DNA of 64,000 nt, from positions 1 to 64,000 of the forward strand of contig JACQWO010000068.1 of the NCBI GenBank assembly GCA_016209225.1, given 5' to 3'. Origin of the DNA: Desulfobacterales bacterium (lineage in GTDB: Bacteria > Desulfobacterota > UBA8473). Shown here one piece after another: positions 9,234 to 18,428 of this stretch; positions within the stretch are counted from its first letter, which is position 1; each line of letters starts with the position of its first letter. Under the pieces are notes generated by a model. That model had not been told where the DNA came from. It did no database searches and worked only from the letters and a program-made list of their open reading frames with translations. Made by a program: the position numbers and the translations under genes.

Positions 9234-9403
9234 GTGGCCCAGGATTCGAGGAGTCAAGGGGTCAAGTGAAAACAGCTATCCATTCTTATCCTTGAACCCT
9301 TGAATCCTGGACCCCTTGAACCCTTGTGGCCCAAAAAAGATCAAACTAAAGTCTTCACCTGAAAACGAGGGTTTTTCTCCGATTCCCCGAGTGGGACAAT
9401 GAG
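9234..9403. repeat. Inverted-repeat element with conserved 60-bp tail, copy 1
   Basis: The arms AGGATTCGAGGAGTCAAGG (9241-9259) and CTTGAACCCTTGAATCCT (9291-9308) are imperfect inverted repeats made of the words ggattcaagg/ggttcaagg, bordered by two GTGGCCC heptamers. From 9344 to the apgM start runs a tail (AACTAAAGTCTTC, then CGAGGGTTTTTCTCC, then CGAGTGGGACAAT) found again at 25743-25803. The tail directly abuts the apgM start codon, where no good Shine-Dalgarno is visible. Confidence 0.65.
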
Positions 9404-10612
9404 ATGAAATATATCATACTAATCGGCGATGGAATGGCAGACTATCCTGTTCCAGAACTTGGAGGCAGAACACCTCTTGAGGTAGCCGACATACCAAACA
9501 TGAATATAATAGCTCAAAAGGGAAAGCTTGGCATGGTAAGGACCATACCTCAGGGGGTCTCTCCTGGCAGCGATATTGCGAGCCTGTCTATCCTTGGCTA
9601 TGATCCTGAAAAGCACTATACTGGCAGGGGCCCTTTAGAAGCTGCCAGTATGGGTTTGATACTTGGCCCGGAAGATGTGGCCTTCAGGTGTAATCTTGTA
9701 ACTCTCTCGGTTAGAGATGGCAAGACATATATGGATGATTACAGTGCAGGTCACATATCTACAGAAGAGGCAAAAGAAATCATCCATGAGATTGATCAAG
9801 AGCTGGGAACAAATAAGATCAAGTTTTACCCTGGAGTAAGCTACCGTCACCTTATGATTTGGAAGAATGGGCAGGAAGAACTCAATATGACCCCTCCCCA
9901 TGATATTTCTGGAAAAGCCATAGACCCGTATCTGCCAAAAGGCAAAGGGGAAAAACAAATTCTTCAATTGGTGAATGATTCCCAGACTATTCTTCAAAGC
10001 AGCAATATCAATAAGATAAGGATCAAAAATTCTAAGAAGCCGGCAAACTCCATATGGCTATGGGGGCAGGGTAGGGCACCAAAGATGCCGACTTTATTAG
10101 AAAGATACCGTATTACAGGTTCGGTGATCTCGGCCGTCGATTTGATCAAAGGAATCGGCATCTACGCAGGATTAGAGGTCATTGATGTCCCCGGTGCTAC
10201 CGGATACCTTGACACCAATTACAGGGGAAAGGCAAACTATGCTCTTAGAGCACTGGAGAAAAGAGATTTTGTATATCTTCATGTAGAGGCGCCTGATGAA
10301 GCCTCTCACAGCGGTGATCTTAAAAACAAATTAATAGCCATTGAACGTTTCGATAAAGAGGTTGTTGGAACGATTTTGGATAACATAAATAAATTTCAAG
10401 ACTACAGGATAATGGTTTTACCGGACCACTCTACCCCTTTATCGGTAATGAGCCATACACCTGATCCTGTACCATTTGCTATTTTCTCATCCGACGATAA
10501 AGAAACTCAACCCTCAAAGGATATGGGCTTTAATGAAAAATCAGCCAGGATAAACAATTTGTTTATTGAGGATGGATACAAGCTGTTGCCCTTTTTCTTA
10601 CGAAAAAACTAA
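9404..10612 (+). CDS. ApgM-family phosphotransferase, proposed homoserine kinase
   Basis: The 402-residue protein belongs to the alkaline-phosphatase-like archaeal cofactor-independent phosphoglycerate mutase family. It begins KYIILIGDGMADYP and has PGSDIASLSILGYDP, YTGRGPLEAASMG, LHVEAPDEASHSGD and LPDHSTP, which supply the metal ligands. In bacteria lacking thrB, the subgroup located beside hom and thrC is described as a proposed homoserine kinase. The position here fits that role exactly, and glycolytic mutase activity is the alternative. The start ATG is fixed by the N-terminal strand but has only a weak ribosome site. Confidence 0.8.
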   Translation: MKYIILIGDGMADYPVPELGGRTPLEVADIPNMNIIAQKGKLGMVRTIPQGVSPGSDIASLSILGYDPEKHYTGRGPLEAASMGLILGPEDVAFRCNLVTLSVRDGKTYMDDYSAGHISTEEAKEIIHEIDQELGTNKIKFYPGVSYRHLMIWKNGQEELNMTPPHDISGKAIDPYLPKGKGEKQILQLVNDSQTILQSSNINKIRIKNSKKPANSIWLWGQGRAPKMPTLLERYRITGSVISAVDLIKGIGIYAGLEVIDVPGATGYLDTNYRGKANYALRALEKRDFVYLHVEAPDEASHSGDLKNKLIAIERFDKEVVGTILDNINKFQDYRIMVLPDHSTPLSVMSHTPDPVPFAIFSSDDKETQPSKDMGFNEKSARINNLFIEDGYKLLPFFLRKN

Positions 10613-10619
10613 ATAAGTC

Positions 10620-10649
10620 TTGACAACCAGCCGGGTTATTTTATATTAT
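10620..10649 (+). promoter_or_regulatory. Promoter of initiator tRNA
   Basis: TTGACA (10620-10625) is followed at 16-18 bp by TATATT/TATTAT (10642-10649), ten bases before the tRNA 5' end. Confidence 0.6.
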
Positions 10650-10659
10650 AGCATTCTAT

Positions 10660-10736
<77 letters not shown>

Positions 10737-10746
10737 AAAAAAACGT

Positions 10747-10780
10747 AAGGGGTTGGATGAAAATCTGACCCCTTTTTCTT
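10747..10780 (+). terminator. Intrinsic terminator after tRNA-fMet
   Basis: AGGGGT (10748-10753) pairs with ACCCCT (10768-10773), followed by TTTTCTTT. It ends the tRNA transcript before the next promoter at 10835. Confidence 0.7.
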
Positions 10781-10834
10781 TATCCGGAAAAGTGATTTCC
10801 AATCCTGTTTCCAACCTCTCCAAGCGAAAAAAAC

Positions 10835-10992
10835 TTGACGCCTATTTAATAATTGAGTTATAGGTAAGCGTATGATTTGATGACAGATATAATTTCGTAA
10901 ACCTTAATTAACAAAGGGGTGATTATGAAGGCGTCTTTCTTTAGTTCCTGAGATTACAGGAGCAACGAGAAAGGGCGACTTTTTTTGTTTAA
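10835..10992 (+). promoter_or_regulatory. Structured leader RNA with promoter, copy A
   Basis: A possible promoter (TTGACG 10835-10840, TATAGG 10859-10864) opens the region. From 10850 the sequence matches 35211-35353 block by block at constant spacing: TAATTGAG, GTAAACC 47 bp later, then AGGGGTGATTATGAAG. It ends in a two-level hairpin: outer GGCGTCTTTCT with AGAAAGGGCG, inner GTTCCTG with CAGGAGC, then a T7 run. A minimal reading frame (ATG at 10925, MKASFFSS) lies under a good ribosome site. It could be a riboswitch-like attenuator, a leader peptide or a small RNA. The >300-bp stretch to the SH3 gene otherwise holds only the promoter at 11123. Confidence 0.55.
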
Positions 10993-11122
10993 TGCTGGTC
11001 GTATTAGGTTAAACAACGTCCCCAAAGGTTTAATGGCTTCCAATGTCCTGGTTTTTTCTGTTTCAGTTGAAGCAAGGCTTAGAGTTTGAAGCAGATTACG
11101 TGGATATAACGGTTCTTTTTTC

Positions 11123-11151
11123 TTGACACCTACCTCACTCTTCTTTAAATT
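11123..11151 (+). promoter_or_regulatory. Promoter of SH3-M48-cyclase operon
   Basis: TTGACA (11123-11128), 17-bp spacer, TAAATT (11146-11151). It would give a leader of about 210 nt before the SH3-domain gene. Confidence 0.5.
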
Positions 11152-11369
11152 TTTTTTTAAAAAATCTGTACAGGACAACCTATTTCAACTTTTTTACGAA
11201 AGAACCAATTTTTTCTATGAGCGAAGTGATATTTTGTTATTGCAGTATCTATCATGCGGAAATGGAAACTTTACTTCATTAGTGTGTAATACAAAGCTCG
11301 TTCGATGGAATGTCAGAAAATTTCAAGCCTGCCCCGATGTAGTGCAGGTTCAACAGGAGGTATTAAATC

Positions 11370-11870
11370 ATGAAGCGTGTTCTTATTGCTATGATGCTGT
11401 TGATGCCGGTTGCCTTTTTGATTAATACTGCCTTCACGGCAATGGAAAAGGAGATGAGCATTCAGGTTGACCGTGCGCAATTGCGTTCCAATCCTGCGTA
11501 TTATGGTTCTGTCGTTACTAACGTTAACTATGCCGATCGGGTGAAAATCATCGATTCAAAAGGAGCCTGGGTGAAAGCTTATACCGCCAGGAACAATGCT
11601 ACCGGTTGGATTCATATTTCTGCTCTTACGAGTACGAAACTGGCCCCAAAGTCCGGCGGCAAGAACGCTCCGACCTCGGTATCGGCGGGCGAACTGAGTG
11701 CCGCTGAAAAGGGTTTTACCGAACAGATCGAGCAGGCTTACAGGCAAAAGAACAAAGAGATCGTTTTCACCTGGGTGGATAAAATGGAAAAGATCAAAAT
11801 TTCACTTGAGCAAAGTGTCGCCTTCCTTAAAGAGGGGCAGGTTAAACCTGAGGAAGGAGGTGAACAATGA
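11370..11870 (+). CDS. Exported SH3-domain protein
   Basis: A 166-residue protein with a signal peptide (MKRVLIAMMLLMPVAFLINTA) and one bacterial SH3 domain at residues about 28-92 (VDRAQLRSNPAYYGSVV, WVKAYTARNNATGWIHISAL). A short linker and a helical tail follow. Such domains bind cell-wall or protein ligands in the periplasm. The ATG is preceded by AGGAGG. It overlaps the M48 protease gene by 4 bp, so the two are probably made together, perhaps with the SH3 protein as partner or substrate adaptor. Confidence 0.82.
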   Translation: MKRVLIAMMLLMPVAFLINTAFTAMEKEMSIQVDRAQLRSNPAYYGSVVTNVNYADRVKIIDSKGAWVKAYTARNNATGWIHISALTSTKLAPKSGGKNAPTSVSAGELSAAEKGFTEQIEQAYRQKNKEIVFTWVDKMEKIKISLEQSVAFLKEGQVKPEEGGEQ

Positions 11871-12790
11871 GACGCCCATTCAGATACTTTTTTTTATTGC
11901 TCCTGATGCCGTCGCTCTTGTCTATCCTTCAGGGATGTCAAACGATGGAGGCTGTTACTAAAGCAGGTGCCGATATAGCCACGATGACGGGCACAATTAG
12001 CAGCAAGCAAGCTGAATCGATAAAAAAAGCTTCTAAGGCTGCGAGTAAAGCCTTCGAGGAATTTACACCCGAAAATGAGTACTACATCGGCAGGACCATT
12101 GCGGCTAATATTTTGTCCAAGTATAAGGCCTACCAGAATATGGGTCCAAACCAGTACATAAATCTGGTCGGTCAGACAGTGGCTCGTGCCTCAGACAAAC
12201 CGGAGACATTCAAAGGTTATCATTTTCTGATCCTGGACACTGACGAAATAAATGCTTTTGCAACACCGGGCGGCTTGATTCTTGTGTCACGCGGCCTCCT
12301 GCGTTGTTGCAAATCAGAGGATGCTTTGGCGTCGGTTTTAGCCCATGAAATTGGCCACGTGCAGCTTGGTCACGGCATGGGTGCAATTCGCGGAAGCCGA
12401 TACACCTCTTTGGGTAAAATTGTGGGAGTTGAAATGGCAAAAAATCTGGGAGGGGAGCAGCTTGCCCAGGCTGCCGAAATATTCGATGGAACAGTCGGAG
12501 ATATCATGAAGACGATGGTCGATAATGGGTACCAAAGCAGCCAGGAATATGAAGCCGATAATACAGCCATAATGATACTTAAAAGAGTCGGTTACAATCC
12601 CACAGCCCTTAAAGAGATGCTGGAACAGATGAATGAGCAACTCGGTTCCAGTGTCGGCGGATTTGGAAAAACGCATCCGACTCCGGCGAATCGGCTGCAA
12701 AATATCGAGCCGCTGCTGAAAGGTTTTGGGTCCAGCGGGGAACCAATCGTCCGCAAAACACGATTCAGTAAGGTCATGAGTGGCATTTAA
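11867..12790 (+). CDS. M48-family metalloprotease lipoprotein
   Basis: A 307-residue lipoprotein: the signal peptide ends in the lipobox LQGC (Cys near residue 25). The zinc motif HEIGHVQLGHG lies near residues 163-173 and the third ligand Glu is in YEADNTAI. This matches the BepA/LoiP-type periplasmic M48 proteases involved in outer-membrane quality control. A TPR domain as in BepA is absent, so it is the short single-domain type. It sits between the SH3 protein and a CHASE2 cyclase. Confidence 0.9.
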   Translation: MRRPFRYFFLLLLMPSLLSILQGCQTMEAVTKAGADIATMTGTISSKQAESIKKASKAASKAFEEFTPENEYYIGRTIAANILSKYKAYQNMGPNQYINLVGQTVARASDKPETFKGYHFLILDTDEINAFATPGGLILVSRGLLRCCKSEDALASVLAHEIGHVQLGHGMGAIRGSRYTSLGKIVGVEMAKNLGGEQLAQAAEIFDGTVGDIMKTMVDNGYQSSQEYEADNTAIMILKRVGYNPTALKEMLEQMNEQLGSSVGGFGKTHPTPANRLQNIEPLLKGFGSSGEPIVRKTRFSKVMSGI

Positions 12791-12806
12791 TAATGGATAT
12801 TTACCA

Positions 12807-14942
12807 ATGAAAAGAAAGCTAATGCACGGTATCCTCATAGGATTTGTCTCGGCCGCTCTGGTCTTAATGTTTTATTTCTCAGGCAATCTCAACTGGCTGG
12901 AAAACATAACTTGGGACTTGCGCGCCAAGCTCTATGCCGCTCCCGGGCGGGCGAGCGATCAGATTCGAGTGATCATGATCGACCAGACCAGTCTGGACTG
13001 GGCCAAAGACACCCTGCAGGTGCCGCTTTCCTGGCCTTGGCCGCGGCAGCTCTATAACCCGATCCTGGCCGCTTTGAAGGAGGGTGGCGCGAAGGCTGTT
13101 GCTTTCGATCTTATCTTCACAGAATCCTCTTTTGCCGGTGTTGACGACGATGAATCTTTTGGACAAGCAATTGCATCAACAAAAAATTTCATTGGTACCC
13201 TTAATCTGAGCAATGAGCAGGGTTTGGGCACAACCTGGGACCCCGGTTTTAAGATAAACAATTTCACGATAACCGGGCTGAAGGATTACCTGGCGACGTC
13301 CAAAGGCCTTAATGCAGTTAAAACCCGCGCCTCCTTCCCCGTCCGGCAAGTTGCCGCCAACGCGGCCATCTTGGGCAGCGTGATGATAACGCGGCAGGAC
13401 GCCGATGCCATCATCCGCCGGGCCGTACCTTTTCATGTCTTCGATAACCGCTTCGTCCCTTCCTTAGGTCTGGCTGCATATCTCGGTGCTAATCCGGATG
13501 CCTCTATCGGAATAAGAGATACAATGCTTAAGCTTGGTTCACACCAAGTTCCGTTGGATAAAAATGGCAATGTTATCATGCGCTATCGCGGCAAAAGTCA
13601 GACGCATAAAGCCGTCAACGCTGCTGCGGTCTTGCAGGCGGGCCTGCGGATCATGGAAGGAAAAGCTATCGGCATGGATCTGTCAGTATTTAAGGATGCC
13701 TATGTGTTCCTGGGGGTAACCGCGCCTGGCTTCAAGGACCTCCGCCCAACGCCTCTCCAGCGCGATTACCCGGGAGTGGAATTGCACGCCACCATCCTCG
13801 ATAACCTGCTTTCTGGAGATTTCATGCAGGAAGTTTCGTTGTTCATTGTACTGTTGTTCACCATTGGTCTCTCCCTAACTGCGGGGATATCTATCCGTCT
13901 GCTGGCTAAAGGCCTGCATGATGCCGTCGCCTCCCTGCTATTCCTGACGGTTCCTTTTATTCTCGGCTGCCTTTTTTACACTGAGAATTACTGGTTTCCC
14001 GTCGCCGTTCCTTCGACAGGTGCATTTTTTTCCATTGCTGCGGCTATTGTTGTCAACTATACCCTTGAAGGAAGGCAGAAACGATATATAAAAAATGCAT
14101 TTAAACAATACTTGAGCCCTGCTGTTATCGAACGTCTGGTGGAAAATCCGGATAAATTAACCTTGGGCGGCGAAGTGCGAGAGTTGAGTATATTTTTTTC
14201 CGATGTGCAGGGATTTACAAGTATCTCTGAGCGTCTCAGTCCTCAGGAGCTTACTGCCCTCCTTAACGACTATCTGACTGCCATGACCGACATTATTCTT
14301 TCTGAAGGAGGTACGATCGACAAATATGAAGGCGATGCCATTATCGCCTTCTGGAATGCCCCGCTCGATGTGCCGGACCATGCTATCCGTGCCATCAGAG
14401 CAGCGCTGAGGTGCGGCAGGAAACTGATTGAACTCCGTCCGGTATTCAAGGAACGCGTCGGCAGGGACATTTATGCCCGCATCGGCATCAACACCGGAAC
14501 AGTCGTTGTAGGTAACATGGGATCAAGCCAGCGTTTCGACTATACCTTCCTTGGCGATGCCGGCAACCTTGCATCTCGTCTCGAAGGAATCAATAAGCAA
14601 TTCGGCACTTACGCGATGATGTCGGAATATACCCTGTCCCATATCCATGATGAATTTGCAGCGCGGGAGCTTTCGCGGGTGCGCGTTGTCGGACGCGCAG
14701 AACCTGTCCGCGTCTATGAGCCAATGTTTAAGGATGATTATGAAGCTAAAGCAGAGGTCTTGCGGACATTTGCTGAGGGACTGGAGAAATTTTACGGAGG
14801 CGACTTCAAAGCAGCCTTGACCAGCTTTGAGGTAATCAGCAAGGTCGATACTCCGGCAAAGGTCTATGCCGATAAATGCCGGGCATTGACTGCTAATCCC
14901 CCGCAACAGTGGGATGGCATCTGGGTGATGACTGAAAAATAG
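12807..14942 (+). CDS. CHASE2-domain adenylate cyclase
   Basis: A membrane sensor-cyclase of 711 residues. One N-terminal membrane segment is followed by a periplasmic CHASE2 domain (about 40-330: DQIRVIMIDQTSLDW, KAVAFDLIFTE), two or three membrane helices (about 345-430) and a class III catalytic domain. FSDVQGFTS and YEGDAIIAFW carry the two metal Asp residues. The Lys in TIDKYEGD and Asp in FDYTFLGD favour ATP, and GNLASRLEG carries the transition-state Asn/Arg. A short helical tail ends it. The GTG at 12780 would overlap the M48 stop. I prefer the ATG at 12807, directly before the membrane segment. Product is most likely cAMP. Confidence 0.87.
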   Translation: MKRKLMHGILIGFVSAALVLMFYFSGNLNWLENITWDLRAKLYAAPGRASDQIRVIMIDQTSLDWAKDTLQVPLSWPWPRQLYNPILAALKEGGAKAVAFDLIFTESSFAGVDDDESFGQAIASTKNFIGTLNLSNEQGLGTTWDPGFKINNFTITGLKDYLATSKGLNAVKTRASFPVRQVAANAAILGSVMITRQDADAIIRRAVPFHVFDNRFVPSLGLAAYLGANPDASIGIRDTMLKLGSHQVPLDKNGNVIMRYRGKSQTHKAVNAAAVLQAGLRIMEGKAIGMDLSVFKDAYVFLGVTAPGFKDLRPTPLQRDYPGVELHATILDNLLSGDFMQEVSLFIVLLFTIGLSLTAGISIRLLAKGLHDAVASLLFLTVPFILGCLFYTENYWFPVAVPSTGAFFSIAAAIVVNYTLEGRQKRYIKNAFKQYLSPAVIERLVENPDKLTLGGEVRELSIFFSDVQGFTSISERLSPQELTALLNDYLTAMTDIILSEGGTIDKYEGDAIIAFWNAPLDVPDHAIRAIRAALRCGRKLIELRPVFKERVGRDIYARIGINTGTVVVGNMGSSQRFDYTFLGDAGNLASRLEGINKQFGTYAMMSEYTLSHIHDEFAARELSRVRVVGRAEPVRVYEPMFKDDYEAKAEVLRTFAEGLEKFYGGDFKAALTSFEVISKVDTPAKVYADKCRALTANPPQQWDGIWVMTEK

Positions 14943-15118
14943 GGGCAGTAGGTAGTGCTAACGATAATAACCAAAGGGACATGACAGGGACAGGCAATCT
15001 GTACTGAAATGTTGCTTTTTCGTTGATGCTTGCAAATTACGGGCACAATACTTAATTATTGACAAGGGAGATTTGCGATAGCATTATTTGACTATGGTTT
15101 CAGAGATATTCAGAAGTC

Positions 15119-15871
15119 TTACCTTTGATACTTTACAATCCTTGCAAAATCATCAGCCTTCAAACTTGCCCCCCCGACTAACGCCCCATCTATATTCGGC
15201 TTGGTCATCAGTCCATCTATATTATCGGGTTTTACACTTCCGCCATACAGGATTCTTATACTATCTGCGGTATCTTTATAAATTTCCTTTAAAAGCTTTC
15301 TTATAAAACTGTGAACCTCTTCAGCCTGCTCACCGGTTGCTGTCCTGCCTGTGCCAATAGCCCATACAGGCTCATAGGCAATGATTACATCTTCCATATC
15401 TGAAGCAGAAAGACCGGACAGGCCTCTCCTAACCTGTGTTTCAATTATACTAAAAGTCTCTCCTGCCTCTCTCTGTTGAAGGGTCTCCCCGACGCAAAAA
15501 ATAGGTGTTAGACCATGCTGCAGGGAACTCTGTATTTTTTTATTGACAGTCTCATCGGTTTCACCAAAGTACTGCCTGCGTTCAGAATGACCGATAATGA
15601 CATACTCACATCCAACGTCTGACAGCATTTTTGAAGACACAGCGCCTGTATATGCCCCTTCTTCCTCCCAGAATACATCCTGAGCTGAAACGTGGATATT
15701 GAGACCTTTTACCTCCTGGGCAACATGATAGATTGCTAAAAAGGGCGGAGCAACCACAATCTCCACATCTATAACATCTGCTATTAGACTCTTGAGATCG
15801 GATATTAACTCGACCGACTCAGAAACGGTCTTATTCATCTTCCAATTTCCGGCAATAACTGCTTTTCGCAC
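15119..15871 (-). CDS. tpiA: Triosephosphate isomerase
   Basis: Interconverts dihydroxyacetone phosphate and glyceraldehyde 3-phosphate. NWKMNK near the N-terminus gives the catalytic Lys, IGHSERRQ the His, AYEPVWAIGTG the Glu, and LYGGSV the phosphate loop. The start is taken at the GTG 15869-15871, which puts the conserved KAVIAGNWK at the expected distance and has GGAGG upstream, for 250 residues. The ATG at 15895 would add eight non-conserved residues. It is the last gene of gap-pgk-tpiA, with a small repeat between it and pgk. Confidence 0.96.
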   Translation of the reverse strand: MRKAVIAGNWKMNKTVSESVELISDLKSLIADVIDVEIVVAPPFLAIYHVAQEVKGLNIHVSAQDVFWEEEGAYTGAVSSKMLSDVGCEYVIIGHSERRQYFGETDETVNKKIQSSLQHGLTPIFCVGETLQQREAGETFSIIETQVRRGLSGLSASDMEDVIIAYEPVWAIGTGRTATGEQAEEVHSFIRKLLKEIYKDTADSIRILYGGSVKPDNIDGLMTKPNIDGALVGGASLKADDFARIVKYQR

Positions 15872-15900
15872 TGTTAAACCCAACCTCCAGGACAAGTGTT

Positions 15901-15970
15901 CGGCCTATAGCCGTCAGCTTTCAGCAAAAACTCCTAACCTTGCTGATGGCTGAGTGCTGATTCCTGATCG
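15901..15970. repeat. Imperfect inverted repeat of ctgacggctga words
   Basis: AGCCGTCAGCTTTCAGCA (about 15909-15926) is mirrored by TGCTGATGGCTGAGTGCTGA (15941-15960). The same words occur at 19541-19582. It fills the pgk-tpiA gap right after the pgk stop. Confidence 0.5.
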
Positions 15971-15971
15971 T

Positions 15972-17156
15972 TTACTCTTTCAATGCCTCGATCCCCGGGA
16001 GGGGCCTGCCCTCCAACAAATCTATAAAGGCACCTCCACCAGTGGATATGTAAGACATTTTGCTTAATTCTCCAGCCTTGTTGACAGCCACATCTGTGTC
16101 TCCACCACCAACAATAGTCAGTGCATAAGAATTGGCAACATGACTTACCATTGCAAATGTCCCCCTGCTGAAGGCATCCATCTCAAAGACCCCCATAGGG
16201 CCATTCCAGATAATGGTTTTGGCATCCTGCAGGGCTTGAGCAAAAAGTGTTGTGGTAGCAGGACCAATATCCAAAGCCATCCAGTCTTTAGGGATCTCCT
16301 GGACTGTAGTGATCTTGGTCTCCGCTTCAGAGTCAAACTTGTCTGCAACAACACAATCTACAGGCAGATAGAACTTTACATTCCTTTCCTTCGCAGATTC
16401 CAGAATCTTGTGTGCGGTATCTATTAATGTATCCTCAACCAATGATTTTCCAACATCATATCCAAGGGCTTTAAGAAAGGTAAATGCCATCGCTCCCCCA
16501 ACTATTATCTTATCCACTTTCTTGACAACATTTTCCAACGCAGCCAATTTATTTGAAACCTTGGCACCTCCTATGATAGCCACCAGTGGTCGGGCTGGAT
16601 TCTCCATGGCTCTGGCAAAGTAATTAAGCTCCTTCTTCATCAAAAATCCGGCACCACACACATCGAAGAATCCGGTTACGGCAACCACCGAGGCGTGGGG
16701 CCTGTGAGACATGGCGAAGGCATCATTGATATACACGTCCGCTAACCTGGCTAACTCTTTTGCAAAGCTCTCATCATTTTTCTCTTCTCCGATGTTAAAT
16801 CTCAGGTTCTCCAGGAGGACAACATAATTTGAATTCATATCATCAACAATCTTCTCTACCTCATCGCCAATACAGTCGTTGGCCATAACAACATCTTTCT
16901 TTAATAACCTCCCCAGCCTTCTGGCTACTGGTTCCAAACTCAGTTTTTTATCAACCTTCCCTTTCGGTCTGCCCATATGGGATGCCAGAATCACCTTGGC
17001 CCCTTCATCGAGGGCATAATTTATCGTTGGAAGGACCCCTCTTATCCTGGTATCATCAGTAATGTTACCCATTTCATCAAGGGAGACATTGAAATCGACC
17101 CTTATAAATAATCTTTTCCCACTAATATCCAGATCGTTTATATATTTTATCGACAC
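15972..17156 (-). CDS. pgk: Phosphoglycerate kinase
   Basis: Transfers the acyl phosphate of 1,3-bisphosphoglycerate to ADP. It has [47 protein letters not shown] and the C-terminal GGGDTDVA. Starting at the GTG 17154-17156, which follows GAGGAGG, it is 394 residues, the usual length. The longer reading frame to 17243 would overlap gap. It lies 16 bp after gap and precedes tpiA. Confidence 0.96.
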   Translation of the reverse strand: MSIKYINDLDISGKRLFIRVDFNVSLDEMGNITDDTRIRGVLPTINYALDEGAKVILASHMGRPKGKVDKKLSLEPVARRLGRLLKKDVVMANDCIGDEVEKIVDDMNSNYVVLLENLRFNIGEEKNDESFAKELARLADVYINDAFAMSHRPHASVVAVTGFFDVCGAGFLMKKELNYFARAMENPARPLVAIIGGAKVSNKLAALENVVKKVDKIIVGGAMAFTFLKALGYDVGKSLVEDTLIDTAHKILESAKERNVKFYLPVDCVVADKFDSEAETKITTVQEIPKDWMALDIGPATTTLFAQALQDAKTIIWNGPMGVFEMDAFSRGTFAMVSHVANSYALTIVGGGDTDVAVNKAGELSKMSYISTGGGAFIDLLEGRPLPGIEALKE

Positions 17157-17172
17157 CCCGTCCTCCTCTCTG

Positions 17173-18183
17173 TCAATCCAGCTTCTCTCCCATATAGGCA
17201 GCAAGGTCAACCATTCTGGTAGAAAACCCGCTTTCATTATCATACCATGCCAAAACCTTTACCATGTTTCCGCCCATGACGCCGGTACTTGGTGCATCTA
17301 CAATAGATGAAAAGGTACTGCTTGTAAAATCCACAGAAACCAGTTCCTCATCACAATACAAAAGAATACCTTTCATATCTTCCTCTGATGCCTTTTTTAA
17401 CGCACCATTCACCTCTTCCTTGGTTACGTCCCGACTGAGATCAACTACCAAATCCACCAAGGATACATTTGGTGTAGGCACTCTGATGGCCAGCCCATCC
17501 AGTTTGCCTTTCAATTCGGGTATAACCTGGGCAACTGCCACAGCAGCACCAGTAGTTGTAGGGATCATGGATAAAGCTGCTGCCCTGGCCCTCCTAAGGT
17601 CTTTGTGTGAGCCATCCAGTAATCTCTGATCCATAGTATAGGAATGGATTGTGGTCATTAACCCTTTTACTATACCAAAGTTTTCATGCAAAACCTTTGC
17701 AACAGGAGCCAGACAATTAGTGGTACAGGAGGCATTGGATACCACGTGGTGTTTTAAAGGGTCATAGCTTCTTTCATTAACTCCATATACCAGAGTAGCA
17801 TCAACGCCCTTGCCAGGAGCTCCGATAATTACCTTCTTTGCCCCGGCAACAAGATGTTGTGAGGTGCTTTCTCTGTCTCGAAATTTACCTGTAGTCTCCA
17901 TGACAATGTCAACTCCCAGTTCTTTCCAGGGAAGTTCACTGAGATTACCAGTTACCTTTGTTGTCTTAATCTCTTTACCGTTGACAACAATTGCCTCACC
18001 TTTCTGCTTAATTTCACCAGGGAAAGACCTATGCACTGAATCATATTTAAGAAGATGGGCTATGGATTTGGTGTCACCCCTGGTATTAATAGCAACTATG
18101 TCAACATCATCCCTGTTAACAGCCGCCCTGACAATATATCTCCCTACCCTCCCAAAACCGTTAATGGCTAATTTTACAGTCAT
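17173..18183 (-). CDS. gap: Glyceraldehyde-3-phosphate dehydrogenase
   Basis: Oxidative phosphorylation of glyceraldehyde 3-phosphate. The N-terminal INGFGRVGR binds the dinucleotide, the nucleophile Cys sits in [12 protein letters not shown], and WYDNESGF is near the C-terminus. 336 residues is typical. The loop normally ending in the NAD-selecting Asp reads AINTRGD, so the Asp is Thr followed by Arg. That suggests relaxed or NADP-leaning specificity, to be tested. It is the first gene of gap-pgk-tpiA, with AAGGAGGAC upstream of the ATG. Confidence 0.95.
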   Translation of the reverse strand: MTVKLAINGFGRVGRYIVRAAVNRDDVDIVAINTRGDTKSIAHLLKYDSVHRSFPGEIKQKGEAIVVNGKEIKTTKVTGNLSELPWKELGVDIVMETTGKFRDRESTSQHLVAGAKKVIIGAPGKGVDATLVYGVNERSYDPLKHHVVSNASCTTNCLAPVAKVLHENFGIVKGLMTTIHSYTMDQRLLDGSHKDLRRARAAALSMIPTTTGAAVAVAQVIPELKGKLDGLAIRVPTPNVSLVDLVVDLSRDVTKEEVNGALKKASEEDMKGILLYCDEELVSVDFTSSTFSSIVDAPSTGVMGGNMVKVLAWYDNESGFSTRMVDLAAYMGEKLD

Positions 18184-18341
18184 AGCATAGTCCTCCTCAA
18201 GGAATATATTAAAATTGTTTGGTTCTTGTCCTGAAATTAAATATATAACTTTACTTTCATGTCGCTGGTTGCTTTGAACATTTGAATCTTGGTTTCCTGT
18301 CTAGGAATTCAGGGCTTCGTCTTTAAGTAGATTATTAGATA

Positions 18342-18428
18342 TGGTGCCGAAGAGGGGACTCGAACCCCTACGAGGGAACCCTCACTAGGTCCTGAACCTA
18401 GCGCGTCTACCAGTTCCGCCACTTCGGC
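18342..18428 (-). tRNA. tRNA-Leu (CAG)
   Basis: An 87-nt class II tRNA with encoded CCA, acceptor stem GCCGAAG/CTTCGGC, anticodon loop TTCAGGA (anticodon CAG), a long variable arm (GAGGGTTCCCTC) and T loop GGTTCGAGTCC. It lies divergently before ribF. Confidence 0.95.

Noticed and set aside
9350-9403. FliA-type promoter suggested by CTAAAGTC and CTCCGATT
   Set aside because: Spacing between the two boxes is about 27 bp, too long for sigma-28, and the second copy at 25743 drives no gene.
10954-11178. Minus-strand ORF of 74 codons
   Set aside because: It covers the terminator hairpin of the leader element and a good plus-strand promoter, has no ribosome site and low-complexity ends.
11123-11425. 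Plus-strand ORF of 100 codons before the SH3 gene
   Set aside because: It starts in a promoter and T-rich DNA and overlaps the well-supported SH3 gene out of frame.
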